Positions 51,028 through 62,228 of a stretch of 64,000 bases of DNA are shown here, piece after piece (position 1 is the first letter of the stretch; every line of letters begins with the position of its first letter). Where the stretch lies: assembly GCF_020886775.1 (NCBI RefSeq), contig NZ_AP024525.1, positions 1,984,001-2,048,000 on the forward strand, in the 5' to 3' direction. The notes beneath the pieces were generated by a model. The model searched no databases and was not told the origin of the DNA. It saw only the letters and a list, made by a program, of their open reading frames with translations. This DNA comes from Sinomonas cyclohexanicum (GTDB lineage: Bacteria; Actinomycetota; Actinomycetes; Actinomycetales; Micrococcaceae). Made by a program: the position numbers and the translations under genes.

Positions 51028-52983
51028 GTGGCAGATCCAGCAAGCTACCGGCCGAAGACCGGGGAGATCCCGACCGACCCCGGCGTGTACCGGTTCCGCG
51101 ATCCGCACGGCAGGGTCATCTACGTCGGCAAGGCCAAGAGCCTGCGGCAGCGGCTGACCTCGTACTTCGCCAACCCGGCGAGCCTGCTGCCCAAGACGTA
51201 CGCGATGGTCCACGCCGCCGCGAGCGTCGAGTGGACGGTGGTCGGCAGCGAGCTCGAGGCGCTCCAGCTCGAGTACACCTGGATCAAGGAGTTCAAGCCC
51301 CGGTACAACCTCGCGTTCCGCGACGACAAGACGTACCCGTACCTCGCCGTGACGATGTCAGAGAAGTACCCCAGGGTACAGGTCATGCGCGGCGACCGCC
51401 GCAAGGGGACCCGCTACTTCGGCCCGTACACGGCCGGTGCCATCCGCGAGACGATGGACACGCTCCTGCGGGTCTTCCCCGTCCGCTCGTGCAGCGCGGG
51501 CGTGTTCAGGCGCGCCGAGCAGAGCGGGCGCCCGTGCCTGCTCGGGTACATCGACAAGTGCTCCGCCCCCTGCGTCGGACGCATCTCGGAGGAGGACCAC
51601 CGCGCCCTCGCCGAGGACTTCTGCGACTTCATGGGCGGTGCCGCGAAGCGCTTCATCACCCAGCTCGAGCGCAAGATGGCCGACGCCGTCGCCGACCTCG
51701 ACTACGAGAACGCGGCGAGGCTGCGGGACGACATCATCGCGATGCGCAAGGTGTTCGAGCGCAACGCCGTGGTGCTGTCCGAGGAGACCGACGCCGACGT
51801 GTTCGCCGTCGAGGAGGACGAGCTCGAGGCCGCGGTCCAGGTCTTCTATGTCCGCGGGGGCCGGATCAGGGGCCAGCGCGGCTGGGTCGTGGAGAAGGTC
51901 GAGGACACCACGCCGGCCGAGCTCGTAGGCCACCTCCTGCAGCAGGTCTACGGCGACAATGAGGAGACCAACGGGCGCATTCCGCGCGAGGTCCTGGTCC
52001 CCGTCATGCCGGACGATGCCGACGAGCTCGCCACGTGGCTTTCGGGCCTGCGCGGGGCGAAGGCCGAGCTGCGGGTCCCGCAGCGCGGGGACAAGGCCGC
52101 CCTCGCGGCCACGCTGCACGAGAACGCCGTCCTGGCGCTGCGGCTCCACAAGAGCCGCCGTGCGGGAGACATCACGACGCGCTCACTCGCGCTCCAGGAG
52201 CTCCAGGAGGCCCTCGAACTGCCCGAACCGCCGCTGCGGATCGAGTCGTTCGACATCTCCCACGTCCAGGGCACGAACGTTGTGGCGTCCATGGTGGTGG
52301 TCGAGGATGGCCTGACGAAGAAGAGCGAGTACCGGAAGTTCTCGATCACCGGTGACGCGGCGCGGGACGACACGGCGGCGATGCACGACGTCCTGACCCG
52401 CCGGTTCCGCAACTACCTCGCCGAACGCGAGCTGCCCGTCGAGGACCGCGACCAGAACCGCAAGTTCGCCTACCCTCCGAATCTCGTCGTGGTCGACGGC
52501 GGCCAGCCCCAGGTGACCGCGGCCGTGCGTGCGCTGGCCGAGCTCGGCATCGGGGACGAGATCCGCGTCGTCGGGCTCGCCAAGCGGCTCGAGGAGGTCT
52601 GGCTGCCGGAAGGCGACTTCCCGGTGATCCTCCCGCGCGCTTCCCAGGGCCTCTACCTCCTCCAGCGGATCCGTGACGAGGCACACCGCTTCGCTATCAC
52701 GTTCCACCGGCAGAAGCGCGGGAAGTCGATGACGGCGTCGATCCTGGACGAGGTGCCGGGCCTCGGGCCCGCGCGGCAGAAGGCCGTGCTCGCGCACTTC
52801 GGCTCGCTCAAGCGGCTCAAGGGCGCGAGCGTCACCGAGATCACGGATGTCAGCGGGGTCGGCCCGGCCCTCGCAGCCGCGATCCACGCTCGGCTCCACG
52901 GCGCCGCCGGCAGTCCGGACAGCGGTGCACAGGAGACGGTCCCTGCCATCAATTACGCCACCGGCGAAATCCTGGAGTCTTAG
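51028..52983 (+). CDS. uvrC: excinuclease ABC subunit C
   Basis: 651 aa, the dual-incision nuclease. GIY-YIG domain at about 14-95 ([20 protein letters not shown]), UVR motif [20 protein letters not shown] at about 215, C-terminal RNase H-like nuclease [20 protein letters not shown] and [16 protein letters not shown], and tandem Hh[24 protein letters not shown] 51028 follows TAGACT by 6 nt. With uvrA and uvrB it completes excision repair in this window. Confidence 0.96.
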   Translation: MADPASYRPKTGEIPTDPGVYRFRDPHGRVIYVGKAKSLRQRLTSYFANPASLLPKTYAMVHAAASVEWTVVGSELEALQLEYTWIKEFKPRYNLAFRDDKTYPYLAVTMSEKYPRVQVMRGDRRKGTRYFGPYTAGAIRETMDTLLRVFPVRSCSAGVFRRAEQSGRPCLLGYIDKCSAPCVGRISEEDHRALAEDFCDFMGGAAKRFITQLERKMADAVADLDYENAARLRDDIIAMRKVFERNAVVLSEETDADVFAVEEDELEAAVQVFYVRGGRIRGQRGWVVEKVEDTTPAELVGHLLQQVYGDNEETNGRIPREVLVPVMPDDADELATWLSGLRGAKAELRVPQRGDKAALAATLHENAVLALRLHKSRRAGDITTRSLALQELQEALELPEPPLRIESFDISHVQGTNVVASMVVVEDGLTKKSEYRKFSITGDAARDDTAAMHDVLTRRFRNYLAERELPVEDRDQNRKFAYPPNLVVVDGGQPQVTAAVRALAELGIGDEIRVVGLAKRLEEVWLPEGDFPVILPRASQGLYLLQRIRDEAHRFAITFHRQKRGKSMTASILDEVPGLGPARQKAVLAHFGSLKRLKGASVTEITDVSGVGPALAAAIHARLHGAAGSPDSGAQETVPAINYATGEILES

Positions 52984-52996
52984 CTAGGCTGGGGCC

Positions 52997-53907
52997 ATGA
53001 GTGACACGGCGCAGCACGAGAGCGAACTGACCCCCGTCAAGCCTGCTGCGTCGGAGCTTCTCATCGTCACCGGCATGTCCGGGGCTGGTCGGAGCACGGC
53101 CGCAAACGCGCTCGAGGACCACGGCTGGTATGTGGTGGAGAACCTGCCCCCGCAGCTCCTCAGCACGCTCTCGGAACTCGTGCGGCATGCCGCCGAGCGC
53201 ATCCCGAAGCTCGCGGTGGTCATGGACGTGCGCAGCAAGGCGCTCTTCGCGGACATCCGCGAGGCGCTCGCACAGCTTTCCGCAGCGGCACCGAGTACCG
53301 GGTGCTGTTCCTCGATGCGAGCGACGACGTCCTCATCCGCCGCTTCGAGCAGGGACGCCGGCCGCACCCGCTCCAGGAGGGCGGCCGCATCTCCGACGGA
53401 ATCGCCGCGGAGCGGTCCATCCTGGCCGAGCTGCGGGAGCACGCGACCCTCGTGCTCGACACGTCCGACTTCAACGTCCACGGCCTCGCGACCGCCATCA
53501 CTGAGCTCTTCTCCGAGAAGGGTCCGGTGACGCTGCGCCTGAACGTGATGAGCTTCGGGTTCAAGTACGGCCTCCCCGCCGATGCGAACTACGTCGCGGA
53601 CGTGCGCTTCCTCCCGAACCCCCACTGGGTGCCGCAGCTGCGCCCCCACACGGGACTGGACCCCGACGTCCGCGACTACGTTCTCGTGGCCAACGGGGCG
53701 CAGGAGTTCGTCGAGCGGTACGTGCACGCCCTCGAGCCGGTGCTCGCCGGGTACCGCAAGGAGAACAAGCACTACGCGACCATCGCTGTGGGGTGTACCG
53801 GCGGGAAGCACCGCTCGGTGGCCATCGCCGAGGAGCTCTCGAAGCGGCTCGCCCAGCTGCCACGGGTGACGGTGACGACATCGCACCGCGATCTGGGCCG
53901 CGAGTGA
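52997..53907 (+). pseudogene. rapZ: rapZ, RNase adapter/nucleotide-binding protein, frameshifted as given
   Basis: First frame: [14 protein letters not shown]..., Walker [40 protein letters not shown] up to 53280. Second frame (-1) from 53281: [20 protein letters not shown], the full C-terminal domain and [20 protein letters not shown], stop at 53907. One missing base near 53280 would rejoin them into a ~303-aa protein of normal length. It sits in the conserved rapZ-yvcK-whiA order and TAGGCT ends 6 nt before ATG. Either a real loss or a sequencing/assembly error. Family role: regulation of cell wall amino sugar supply (known from Gram-negatives). Confidence 0.85.
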
Positions 53908-54950
53908 GCAGCATGTTCACCGGACAGCTGCCCCTCATCCGCCCGGGCGCCGGGGCCGACGGCGGCACGCCCAAGGGTCCCTCCGTCGTCGCGCTGGGCG
54001 GGGGCCACGGGCTCGCCGCTTCACTCTCGGCGCTCCGCCTGCTCACGAGCGACCTCACCGCCGTTGTCACGGTGGCGGACGACGGCGGGTCCTCCGGCCG
54101 CCTGCGCAAGGACTTCGGCGTCCTCCCGCCGGGAGATCTGCGGATGGCCCTTGCCGCGCTGTGCGACGACACTGACTGGGGGCGCACGTGGCGCGACGTC
54201 ATGCAGCACCGCTTCACCTCGCCGACGGGGATGAGCGGCCTTGAGAACCACGCGATGGGCAACCTCCTCATCGTGACCCTCTGGGAGCTGCTCGGCGATG
54301 TCGTGGACGGCCTGCGTTGGGCGGGCGCGCTCCTCGGAGCCCGGGGCCAGGTGCTGCCGATGTCCCGCGTTCCCCTCACGATCGAGGGTGACGTCGTGGT
54401 CGCGGCCGCGGGAGCGCACGGCGGCCCGGCCCGCACCGAGACGATCCGCGGCCAGGCCGCGTGCGCCATCTCCGGGCGGCTCGAGGACGTGCGACTCATC
54501 CCCGACGACGCGCCCGCGTGCCCCGAGACGCTCAGCGCGATCGAGCTCGCCGACTGGATCGTCCTCGGCCCGGGCTCCTGGTACACCTCGGTCCTGCCGC
54601 ACCTGCTCCTGCCCCAGATGCGCCAGGCCCTCACCGACACCCCAGCGCGCCGCTGCCTGACCATGAACCTCGCGCTCGACACGAAGGAGACGTCCGGGAT
54701 GTCGGGAGCTGACCACCTGCGCGCGATCCGGCGCGTGGCACCGGAGTTCACGGTGGACGCGGTCATCGCTGACGACTCCTCGGTCGTGGACCGCGAGGAG
54801 TTCGCGAGCGTGGCCGCCGAGCTCGGGGCCGAGGTGCTCTTCGATAGAGTGAGGTCCTCAGGCCAGCGATCCGTGCACGACGCGCTCCGGCTGGCCGGGG
54901 CATACCACGAGGTCTTCACCGGGGGCGGAGCCCTCGGCGGCGGCCGATGA
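53904..54950 (+). CDS. yvcK: gluconeogenesis factor/YvcK family protein
   Basis: 348 aa. [20 protein letters not shown] is the nucleotide-sugar-binding N-terminus and [20 protein letters not shown] the signature. In Gram-positives YvcK binds UDP-GlcNAc and affects central carbon and wall synthesis. GTG 53904 overlaps the rapZ stop (GTGA); ATG 53913 is an in-frame alternative. Confidence 0.92.
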   Translation: MSSMFTGQLPLIRPGAGADGGTPKGPSVVALGGGHGLAASLSALRLLTSDLTAVVTVADDGGSSGRLRKDFGVLPPGDLRMALAALCDDTDWGRTWRDVMQHRFTSPTGMSGLENHAMGNLLIVTLWELLGDVVDGLRWAGALLGARGQVLPMSRVPLTIEGDVVVAAAGAHGGPARTETIRGQAACAISGRLEDVRLIPDDAPACPETLSAIELADWIVLGPGSWYTSVLPHLLLPQMRQALTDTPARRCLTMNLALDTKETSGMSGADHLRAIRRVAPEFTVDAVIADDSSVVDREEFASVAAELGAEVLFDRVRSSGQRSVHDALRLAGAYHEVFTGGGALGGGR

Positions 54951-54993
54951 CCGGCGGTCCGGAACGGGCGCAGCTGAAGCAGGAAGGACAGCG

Positions 54994-55974
54994 ATGGCAC
55001 TGACCCAGAGCGTCAAGGAGGAGCTGTCGCGGCTGACGGTGAAGAGGGCCTCCGAGCGCAAGGCCGAGGTCTCAGCGGTGCTCCGCTTCGCGGGGGGCCT
55101 GCACATCATCTCGGGCCGGATCGTCATCGAGGCCGAGGTTGACCTAGCGGCAACGGCGCGGCGGCTCCGAGCCTCGATCGCCGAGGTGTACGGGCACCAG
55201 AGCGAGATCATCGTGGTCTCCGGGGGCGGTCTCCGCCGGGGGAGCCGCTACGTGGTGCGCGTGGTGCGCGACGGCGAGGCGCTCGCCCGCCAGACGGGCC
55301 TCCTCGACAACCGCGGACGCCCGGTCCGAGGGCTCCCCTCGACCGTGGTCAATGGTTCCGCCGCAGACGCCGAGGCTGTATGGCGCGGGGCCTTCCTCGC
55401 CCACGGCTCGCTCACCGAGCCGGGGCGGTCCAGCTCGCTCGAGGTCACGTGCCCCGGGCCCGAGGCCGCCCTCGCCCTTGTCGGCGCGGCGCGCCGTCTG
55501 GGCATCGCTGCGAAGGCGCGCGAAGTGCGGGGGGTGGACCGCGTCGTCGTGCGCGACGGCGACGCGATCGCGGCGCTGCTGACCCGCATGGGCGCGCACG
55601 ACGCGCTCATGGCGTGGGAGGAGCGCCGCATGCGCAAGGAGGTCCGGGCGACCGCCAACCGGCTCGCGAACTTCGACGACGCGAACCTGCGCCGCTCGGC
55701 CCAGGCTGCTGTGGCCGCGGGCGCCCGCGTGGAGCGCGCACTCGAGATCCTCGGCGAGGATGTCCCCGAGCACCTGCGGTACGCGGGCGAGCTCAGGGTC
55801 GCCCACAAGCAGGCCAGCCTGGACGAGCTCGGGCGTCTCGCGGACCCGCCCATGACGAAGGACGCCATCGCCGGACGGATCCGTCGGCTGCTCGCCATGG
55901 CGGACAAGAAGGCGGCGGACGCGGGCATCCCCGGCACGGAGGCCAGCGTCACGCCCGAGATGCTTGACGGCTGA
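54994..55974 (+). CDS. whiA: sporulation/cell division regulator WhiA
   Basis: 326 aa. The N-terminal homing-endonuclease-like domain ([60 protein letters not shown]) lacks nuclease residues, as in all WhiA. The C-terminal HTH is at about 245-310 ([40 protein letters not shown]). DNA-binding regulator of division genes in actinobacteria. Distance from yvcK is 43 bp and AAGGA precedes the ATG. Confidence 0.95.
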   Translation: MALTQSVKEELSRLTVKRASERKAEVSAVLRFAGGLHIISGRIVIEAEVDLAATARRLRASIAEVYGHQSEIIVVSGGGLRRGSRYVVRVVRDGEALARQTGLLDNRGRPVRGLPSTVVNGSAADAEAVWRGAFLAHGSLTEPGRSSSLEVTCPGPEAALALVGAARRLGIAAKAREVRGVDRVVVRDGDAIAALLTRMGAHDALMAWEERRMRKEVRATANRLANFDDANLRRSAQAAVAAGARVERALEILGEDVPEHLRYAGELRVAHKQASLDELGRLADPPMTKDAIAGRIRRLLAMADKKAADAGIPGTEASVTPEMLDG

Positions 55975-56049
55975 TCTGCTTAGGATGGAGACGTCACCAG
56001 CCCGTACGCCATGGAATGTGGCGCGGGAAGTCAACCGATGGAGGATGTT

Positions 56050-56673
56050 GTGACCTACGTACTGCCTGATCTCCCGTACGACTACGCGGCGCTCGAGCCG
56101 CACATCTCCGCGCGGATCATGGAGCTCCACCACGACAAGCACCACGCGGCGTACGTGACCGGCGCCAACACTGCCCTCGAGAAGATGGCCGAGGCCCGGG
56201 CGAACGGCGACGGCGCGGCCGCGGCGAAGCTGTCGAAGGACTTCCAGTTCAACCTCGGCGGCCACGTCAACCACTCGATCTTCTGGAACAACCTCTCCCC
56301 GGAGGGCGGCGACAAGCCCGAGGGCGAGCTCGCAGCGGCCATCGACGAGTTCTTCGGCTCCTTCGACGCGTTCCGCGGCCAGTTCACGGCCGTCGCGACG
56401 ACGATCCAGGGATCCGGCTGGGCGATCCTCGCCTACGAGCCGCTCGGCGGCAGCCTCGTCATCGAGCAGATGTACGACCAGCAGAACGGCGTCCCGGTCG
56501 CCACGACCCCGATCCTGCAGCTCGACATGTGGGAGCACGCCTTCTACCTCGACTACCAGAACGTCAAGGCGGACTACGTCAAGGCGTTCTGGAACATCGT
56601 CAACTGGGCGGATGTCGCGAAGCGCTTCGAGGCCGCCCGTGCGGGCGCGAAGGGACTCATCCTCCCCGCCTGA
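56050..56673 (+). CDS. sodA: Fe/Mn superoxide dismutase
   Basis: 207 aa from GTG 56050 with GGAGG 5-9 nt upstream. Metal ligands: His in [20 protein letters not shown], His in [20 protein letters not shown], Asp and His in [16 protein letters not shown]. Cytosolic removal of superoxide. Mn versus Fe cannot be settled by eye. TAGGAT at about 55981 is a possible -10. Confidence 0.95.
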   Translation: MTYVLPDLPYDYAALEPHISARIMELHHDKHHAAYVTGANTALEKMAEARANGDGAAAAKLSKDFQFNLGGHVNHSIFWNNLSPEGGDKPEGELAAAIDEFFGSFDAFRGQFTAVATTIQGSGWAILAYEPLGGSLVIEQMYDQQNGVPVATTPILQLDMWEHAFYLDYQNVKADYVKAFWNIVNWADVAKRFEAARAGAKGLILPA

Positions 56674-56720
56674 GGTCGTCGGGTTCCCCGAGATCTTCGT
56701 CACATTCTGTGACATTCCGT

Positions 56721-56758
56721 GCGAAAGGGTCCGTCTGTTCCGAGACGGGCCCTTTCGC
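56721..56758. terminator. sodA terminator
   Basis: 16-nt arms 56721-56736 and 56743-56758 with one wobble, 6-nt loop; 47 nt after the stop. Confidence 0.7.
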
Positions 56759-56759
56759 C

Positions 56760-57935
<1,176 letters not shown>

Positions 57936-57976
57936 GACCGGCCGTAACGTAGGCAGAAACCGGATAGCCTGACTTC

Positions 57977-59221
57977 ATGACTGCACGCACTCTCGACGAC
58001 CTGCTCGCCGATGGTGTCCGTGGGCGGCACGTTCTGGTCCGAAGCGACCTGAACGTGCCGCTCGACGGTTCCACCGTCACCGATGATGGCCGCGTCCGCG
58101 CCTCCCTCCCCGTGATCAAGAAGCTCGCCGAGGCCGGCGCGCGCGTCCTGGTCATGGCCCACCTCGGCCGCCCGAAGGGCGCCCCCGACCCCAAGTACTC
58201 GATCAAGCCCGCCGCGGACCGCCTCGCCGAGCTCGCGAAGGATGCCGGAATCACCGTCCAGCGTGCCGAGGACACGGTGGGGGAGAGCGCCAAGGCGCAC
58301 TCCGCCGGCCTCGCCGACGGCGAGGTCCTCGTGCTCGAGAACGTCCGCTTCGATTCGCGCGAGACGAGCAAGGACGACGCCGAGCGGGCGGCCTTCGCCC
58401 GTGAGCTCGCCGCACTGACCGGCGAGAACGGCGCCTACGTGGACGACGCCTTCGGCGCGGTCCACCGCAAGCACGCGTCGGTGTACGACATTGCCCAGGT
58501 CCTGCCCGCCTACCTCGGCGAGCTCGTCCGGACCGAGGTCGAGGTCCTCAAGCGCCTCACCGAGGGCGCTGAGCGGCCGTACGTCGTCGTCCTCGGCGGC
58601 TCGAAGGTCTCGGACAAGCTCGCCGTCATCGACAACCTCATCGGCAAGGCGGACAAGCTCCTCGTGGGCGGCGGCATGCTGTTCACGTTCCTGGCCGCCC
58701 AGGGCCACGCCGTCGGTGCGAGCCTGCTCGAGCAGGACCAGATCGACACGGTCAAGGACTACCTCGGCCGCGGGGCAGCGGCCGGGACGCAGTTCGTGCT
58801 GCCGACCGACGTCGTCGTCGCCTCGAAGTTCGCCGCCGACGCCGACCACGAGGTCGCCGCCGCCGACGCGATCGAGGCAACCTCGTTCGGCCCGGCCGGT
58901 ATCGGCCTCGACATCGGGCCCGACACCGCCGCGGCCTTCGCGAAGGAGATCGCGGGCGGCAGGACGGTGTTCTGGAACGGCCCCATGGGCGTCTTCGAGT
59001 TCCCGGCGTTCGCCGCGGGGACGAAGGCCGTCGCCCAGGGCCTCGCCGACGCGACCGCGGCAGGCGCCCTCACCGTCGTCGGCGGCGGAGACTCCGCGGC
59101 AGCAGTCCGCACGCTCGGCTTCGAGGACGGCCAGTTCGGCCACATCTCGACCGGCGGCGGCGCGAGCCTCGAATACCTCGAGGGCAAGGAACTCCCGGGC
59201 CTCACCGCCCTGGGTGCCTGA
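57977..59221 (+). CDS. pgk: phosphoglycerate kinase
   Basis: 414 aa. [80 protein letters not shown] and [20 protein letters not shown] cover substrate and ATP sites. ATP formation in glycolysis. TAGCCT ends 6 nt before ATG, so it may also have its own leaderless promoter. Confidence 0.97.
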   Translation: MTARTLDDLLADGVRGRHVLVRSDLNVPLDGSTVTDDGRVRASLPVIKKLAEAGARVLVMAHLGRPKGAPDPKYSIKPAADRLAELAKDAGITVQRAEDTVGESAKAHSAGLADGEVLVLENVRFDSRETSKDDAERAAFARELAALTGENGAYVDDAFGAVHRKHASVYDIAQVLPAYLGELVRTEVEVLKRLTEGAERPYVVVLGGSKVSDKLAVIDNLIGKADKLLVGGGMLFTFLAAQGHAVGASLLEQDQIDTVKDYLGRGAAAGTQFVLPTDVVVASKFAADADHEVAAADAIEATSFGPAGIGLDIGPDTAAAFAKEIAGGRTVFWNGPMGVFEFPAFAAGTKAVAQGLADATAAGALTVVGGGDSAAAVRTLGFEDGQFGHISTGGGASLEYLEGKELPGLTALGA

Positions 59222-59254
59222 GCCCCCACTGCACAACCCCTCCAAGGAGCCACT

Positions 59255-60067
59255 GTGACCACTCCCACGAACGGCACGTTCGACCGCACGCCCCTCATCG
59301 CGGGCAACTGGAAGATGAACATGGACCATGTCCAGGCGATCACGCTCACCCAGAAGCTCGCCTGGACCCTCGACGACGCCAAGCACGACTTCGGCCGGGT
59401 CGAGGTCGCCGTGTTCCCGCCGTTCACGGACCTTCGGGGCGTGCAGACCCTCGTGGCCGGGGACGACCTCAAGGTCGGGTACGGCGCGCAGGATCTCTCG
59501 CAGTTCGACTCCGGCGCCTACACGGGCGACATCAGCGGCGCGTTCCTGGCCAAGCTGGGCTGCCGCTACGTGCTCGTGGGGCACTCCGAGCGCCGGACGG
59601 TCCACGGGGAGTCCGACGATGTCCTCAATGCGAAGGTCAAGGCCGCGTTCAGGCACGGCCTCACGCCGGTCCTCTGCGTGGGAGAGGGCCTCGAGGTCCG
59701 GCAGGCGGGAACACACGTCGAGCACACACTGACCCAGCTGCGGGCGGACGTTGAGGGCCTCACCGCCGAGCAGGCGGCCGAGCTCGTCGTCGCCTACGAG
59801 CCGGTGTGGGCGATCGGCACTGGTGAGGTCGCGGGCCCCGAGGACGCCCAGGAGATGTGCGCCGCCGTCCGTGCGGAGCTCGCCTCGATCTTCGGGGACC
59901 AGTCGGCGGCCGCGACCCGGCTGCTGTACGGGGGCTCGGTCAAGGCCGCGAACGCGGCGGCAATCCTCGCGGAGAAGGACGTGGACGGTGTCCTGGTGGG
60001 CGGCGCGAGCCTCGATGCGGCTGAATTTGCTAGCATTGTCAGGTTCGAGAGCCACGCCACGGCCTAG
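59255..60067 (+). CDS. tpiA: triosephosphate isomerase
   Basis: 270 aa from GTG 59255 with AAGGAG upstream. [20 protein letters not shown] (Asn/Lys), [20 protein letters not shown] (His), [20 protein letters not shown] with the catalytic Glu and loop 6, and [20 protein letters not shown]. Interconverts the triose phosphates. In operon with pgk. Confidence 0.97.
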   Translation: MTTPTNGTFDRTPLIAGNWKMNMDHVQAITLTQKLAWTLDDAKHDFGRVEVAVFPPFTDLRGVQTLVAGDDLKVGYGAQDLSQFDSGAYTGDISGAFLAKLGCRYVLVGHSERRTVHGESDDVLNAKVKAAFRHGLTPVLCVGEGLEVRQAGTHVEHTLTQLRADVEGLTAEQAAELVVAYEPVWAIGTGEVAGPEDAQEMCAAVRAELASIFGDQSAAATRLLYGGSVKAANAAAILAEKDVDGVLVGGASLDAAEFASIVRFESHATA

Positions 60068-60127
60068 CGCCGCCGCGGGCACCGCAAGCACGCCGCACCA
60101 TTGACGGAAGGCCACGAGGCAAAACCT

Positions 60128-60385
60128 GTGCAAGTACTCCAGATCATCCTGCAGATCGTGCTCGGCATCACGAGCCTCCTGCTGACCATGCTCATCCTCA
60201 TGCACAAGGGGCGTGGCGGCGGGCTGTCGGACATGTTCGGCGGCGGCATGTCATCTGGCCTCGCGTCCTCCGGTGTGGCCGAGCGGAACCTCAACCGATT
60301 CACGATCGTGCTCGGCATCACGTGGGGTGTCGTCATCATTGCGCTCGGCCTGATCATGCGGTTCTCGAGCGTGGCAGACTCCTGA
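60128..60385 (+). CDS. secG: preprotein translocase subunit SecG
   Basis: 85 aa from GTG 60128. Two membrane helices (about 3-25 and 55-75) with the loop LMHKGRGGGLSDMFGGGMSS typical of SecG. Part of the SecYEG channel. Its place after tpiA is conserved in actinobacteria. Confidence 0.93.
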   Translation: MQVLQIILQIVLGITSLLLTMLILMHKGRGGGLSDMFGGGMSSGLASSGVAERNLNRFTIVLGITWGVVIIALGLIMRFSSVADS

Positions 60386-60400
60386 TTCTCCTGTAGCACA

Positions 60401-60438
60401 AGAAGGCCGGGAACAGCATGTGCTGTTCCCGGCCTTCT
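60401..60438. terminator. bidirectional terminator between secG and pgl
   Basis: 18-nt arms 60401-60418 and 60421-60438 match perfectly (real loop a few bases wider), followed by TGTT. It ends both converging operons. Confidence 0.85.
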
Positions 60439-60478
60439 TGTTGTCATCGAGCCTCTCGTGCGGCCCGCGCCCCGGCGG

Positions 60479-61297
60479 TCAGGCCGAGGCAGGCTCCTTG
60501 CGGACCAGCTCCTGCGGGACCCGCGCCGCCGCGGCCGCGTCGATGAGCCACAGGGTGCGGGAGCGGCCCCGTGCACCGGCTGCCGGAACATGCACAGGTC
60601 CCGCGCCCGCCAGCGCGAGCCCCACCGCTCCGGCTTTGTCCTCGCCGGCCACGAGCATCCAGACCTCATCAGCGGACTTGATGGCAGGTAGGGTCAGGGA
60701 GATGCGGGAGGGCGGCGGCTTGGGCGCATGCTCGACCCCGACCACGGTCCGCTCGGTCTCCCGGATGCCGGGCATCTCAGGGAAGAGCGATGCCACATGC
60801 GCGTCCGGTCCGACGCCCAGCAGCAGCACATCGAACCGCGGCAGTCTCCCGGGGGCGTCGGGGCGTGAGCCTGAGACGTCGGCCTCATGCTCCGACGCCG
60901 CGGCTTCGGCGAGCCTGCGCGCGTAGTCCGCCGCGGCGTCGTCCGGCGTCGCGAAATCGTCAGCGGCACCCGGGCGATGGACGCGAGCCGGATCCAGGGC
61001 GAGGCGATCGAGCAGTGCCTCGCCGGCCTGCTTGGTATTCCTCTCGGGCGAGTCGGCCTCGACGAAGCGCTCGTCACCCCACCAGATGTTCACCTTCGAC
61101 CAGTTCACCGCGAGCCGCGCCGGCGACTCCGCCACGGCTTTGAGCGTGCCGATGCCCATCGAGCCGCCGGTGAGGACGACGGTCGCCTCGCCGTATCTGT
61201 CCTGGGTGTCCACGAGCTTGGTGATGAGCCGAGCCGCGATCGCGGCCATCAGGACTGAGGAATCGGGGTGGATGCTCACACGGGGATCAGCGCTCAC
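60479..61297 (-). CDS. pgl: 6-phosphogluconolactonase
   Basis: 272 aa, DevB type. ATVVLTGGSMGIGTLKAVAE, NWSKVNIWWGDERFVEADSP, RFDVLLLGVGPDAHVASLFP. Second step of the pentose phosphate pathway. It overlaps opcA by 11 nt. Confidence 0.95.
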   Translation of the reverse strand: MSADPRVSIHPDSSVLMAAIAARLITKLVDTQDRYGEATVVLTGGSMGIGTLKAVAESPARLAVNWSKVNIWWGDERFVEADSPERNTKQAGEALLDRLALDPARVHRPGAADDFATPDDAAADYARRLAEAAASEHEADVSGSRPDAPGRLPRFDVLLLGVGPDAHVASLFPEMPGIRETERTVVGVEHAPKPPPSRISLTLPAIKSADEVWMLVAGEDKAGAVGLALAGAGPVHVPAAGARGRSRTLWLIDAAAAARVPQELVRKEPASA

Positions 61298-62228
61298 TGG
61301 GCTGCACGCTCCTCAGATTCGTGCGCGGCAGCCCCGTGGAGAGGACTTCGCCGTAGACCTCATCCGGGTCGAGCCTGCGCAGCTCTTCGGTCAGGCAGTC
61401 CTGCAGGCTGCGCCGCGGGAGCGCGATCCGCTGGGACGGCTGATCGGGCTGCGTCAGCTCCGCGACGGTCAGCCCCGGCCGGTACAGCTGGACGTCGCCG
61501 CCGTTCCTCGTGAGTCGAACCCGCCGTATGCCGGTGCCCGCTGGATCCGCCACGATGGTCACCGGGGCATCGAGGTCCTGCCCCAGCCACGCGGCGAGCA
61601 GGACCGTGCTGGGGGAGTCGGAGGCGCCCTCGACGGTCACTGCCGTGACGGGACTCGGGTCCACTTGGTCGAGTGCGGCCGCGAGTTGGATGCGCCAGTT
61701 GGTCAGGCGGGTCCAGGCGAGGTCGGTGTCGCCGGGGCGGTAGGTCTCGCGCAGGTGGAACAGGGCCGCGACGGGGTCGGGTTCGTTGCCGGAGTCGGTG
61801 ATGCGGCGGTGGGCGATGCAGCCGATGGAGGTCGCGGCGGCGTTCTCGGGTGCGCCGTGGGGCCACCAGGCCACGATCGGGGCATCGGGGAGCAGGAGGG
61901 CGGCCACGAGGGACTCGCTCTCCTGGGCCAGGCGGCCGTAGCCGCGCAGGACGATGACCTCCGAGGCCCCGGCGTCCCCGCCGACGCGGATCTGCCCGTC
62001 GATCCGGTCCGTCGAGTCCCGGCCGGAGTCCACCAGGACGATGATCCGGCAGGGGTGCTCGCGGCTGGCCTCGTTCGCGGCCTCGATGGCCTCTTCTTCG
62101 AACCCGTGCCGGGTGATGACCACCAGGGTCAGCACCCGGCCCAGGGCCACGACCCCGCCGCGCTGGCGCAGGGCCGTGATCTCCTTGGAGATCTTCGAGG
62201 TCGTGGTGTTGGGCAGGTCGATGATCAT
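61287..62228 (-). CDS. opcA: glucose-6-phosphate dehydrogenase assembly protein OpcA
   Basis: 313 aa. MIIDLPNTTTSKISKEITAL start and APIVAWWPHGAPENAAATSI, ALFHLRETYRPGDTDLAWTR core are typical of OpcA, a redox-linked activator of Zwf in actinobacteria and cyanobacteria. It overlaps zwf by ATGA. Confidence 0.95.
   Translation of the reverse strand: MIIDLPNTTTSKISKEITALRQRGGVVALGRVLTLVVITRHGFEEEAIEAANEASREHPCRIIVLVDSGRDSTDRIDGQIRVGGDAGASEVIVLRGYGRLAQESESLVAALLLPDAPIVAWWPHGAPENAAATSIGCIAHRRITDSGNEPDPVAALFHLRETYRPGDTDLAWTRLTNWRIQLAAALDQVDPSPVTAVTVEGASDSPSTVLLAAWLGQDLDAPVTIVADPAGTGIRRVRLTRNGGDVQLYRPGLTVAELTQPDQPSQRIALPRRSLQDCLTEELRRLDPDEVYGEVLSTGLPRTNLRSVQPSER

Noticed and set aside
53270-53300. 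Programmed frameshifting in rapZ
   Set aside because: No convincing slippery heptamer or following structure; the family is normally encoded in one frame.
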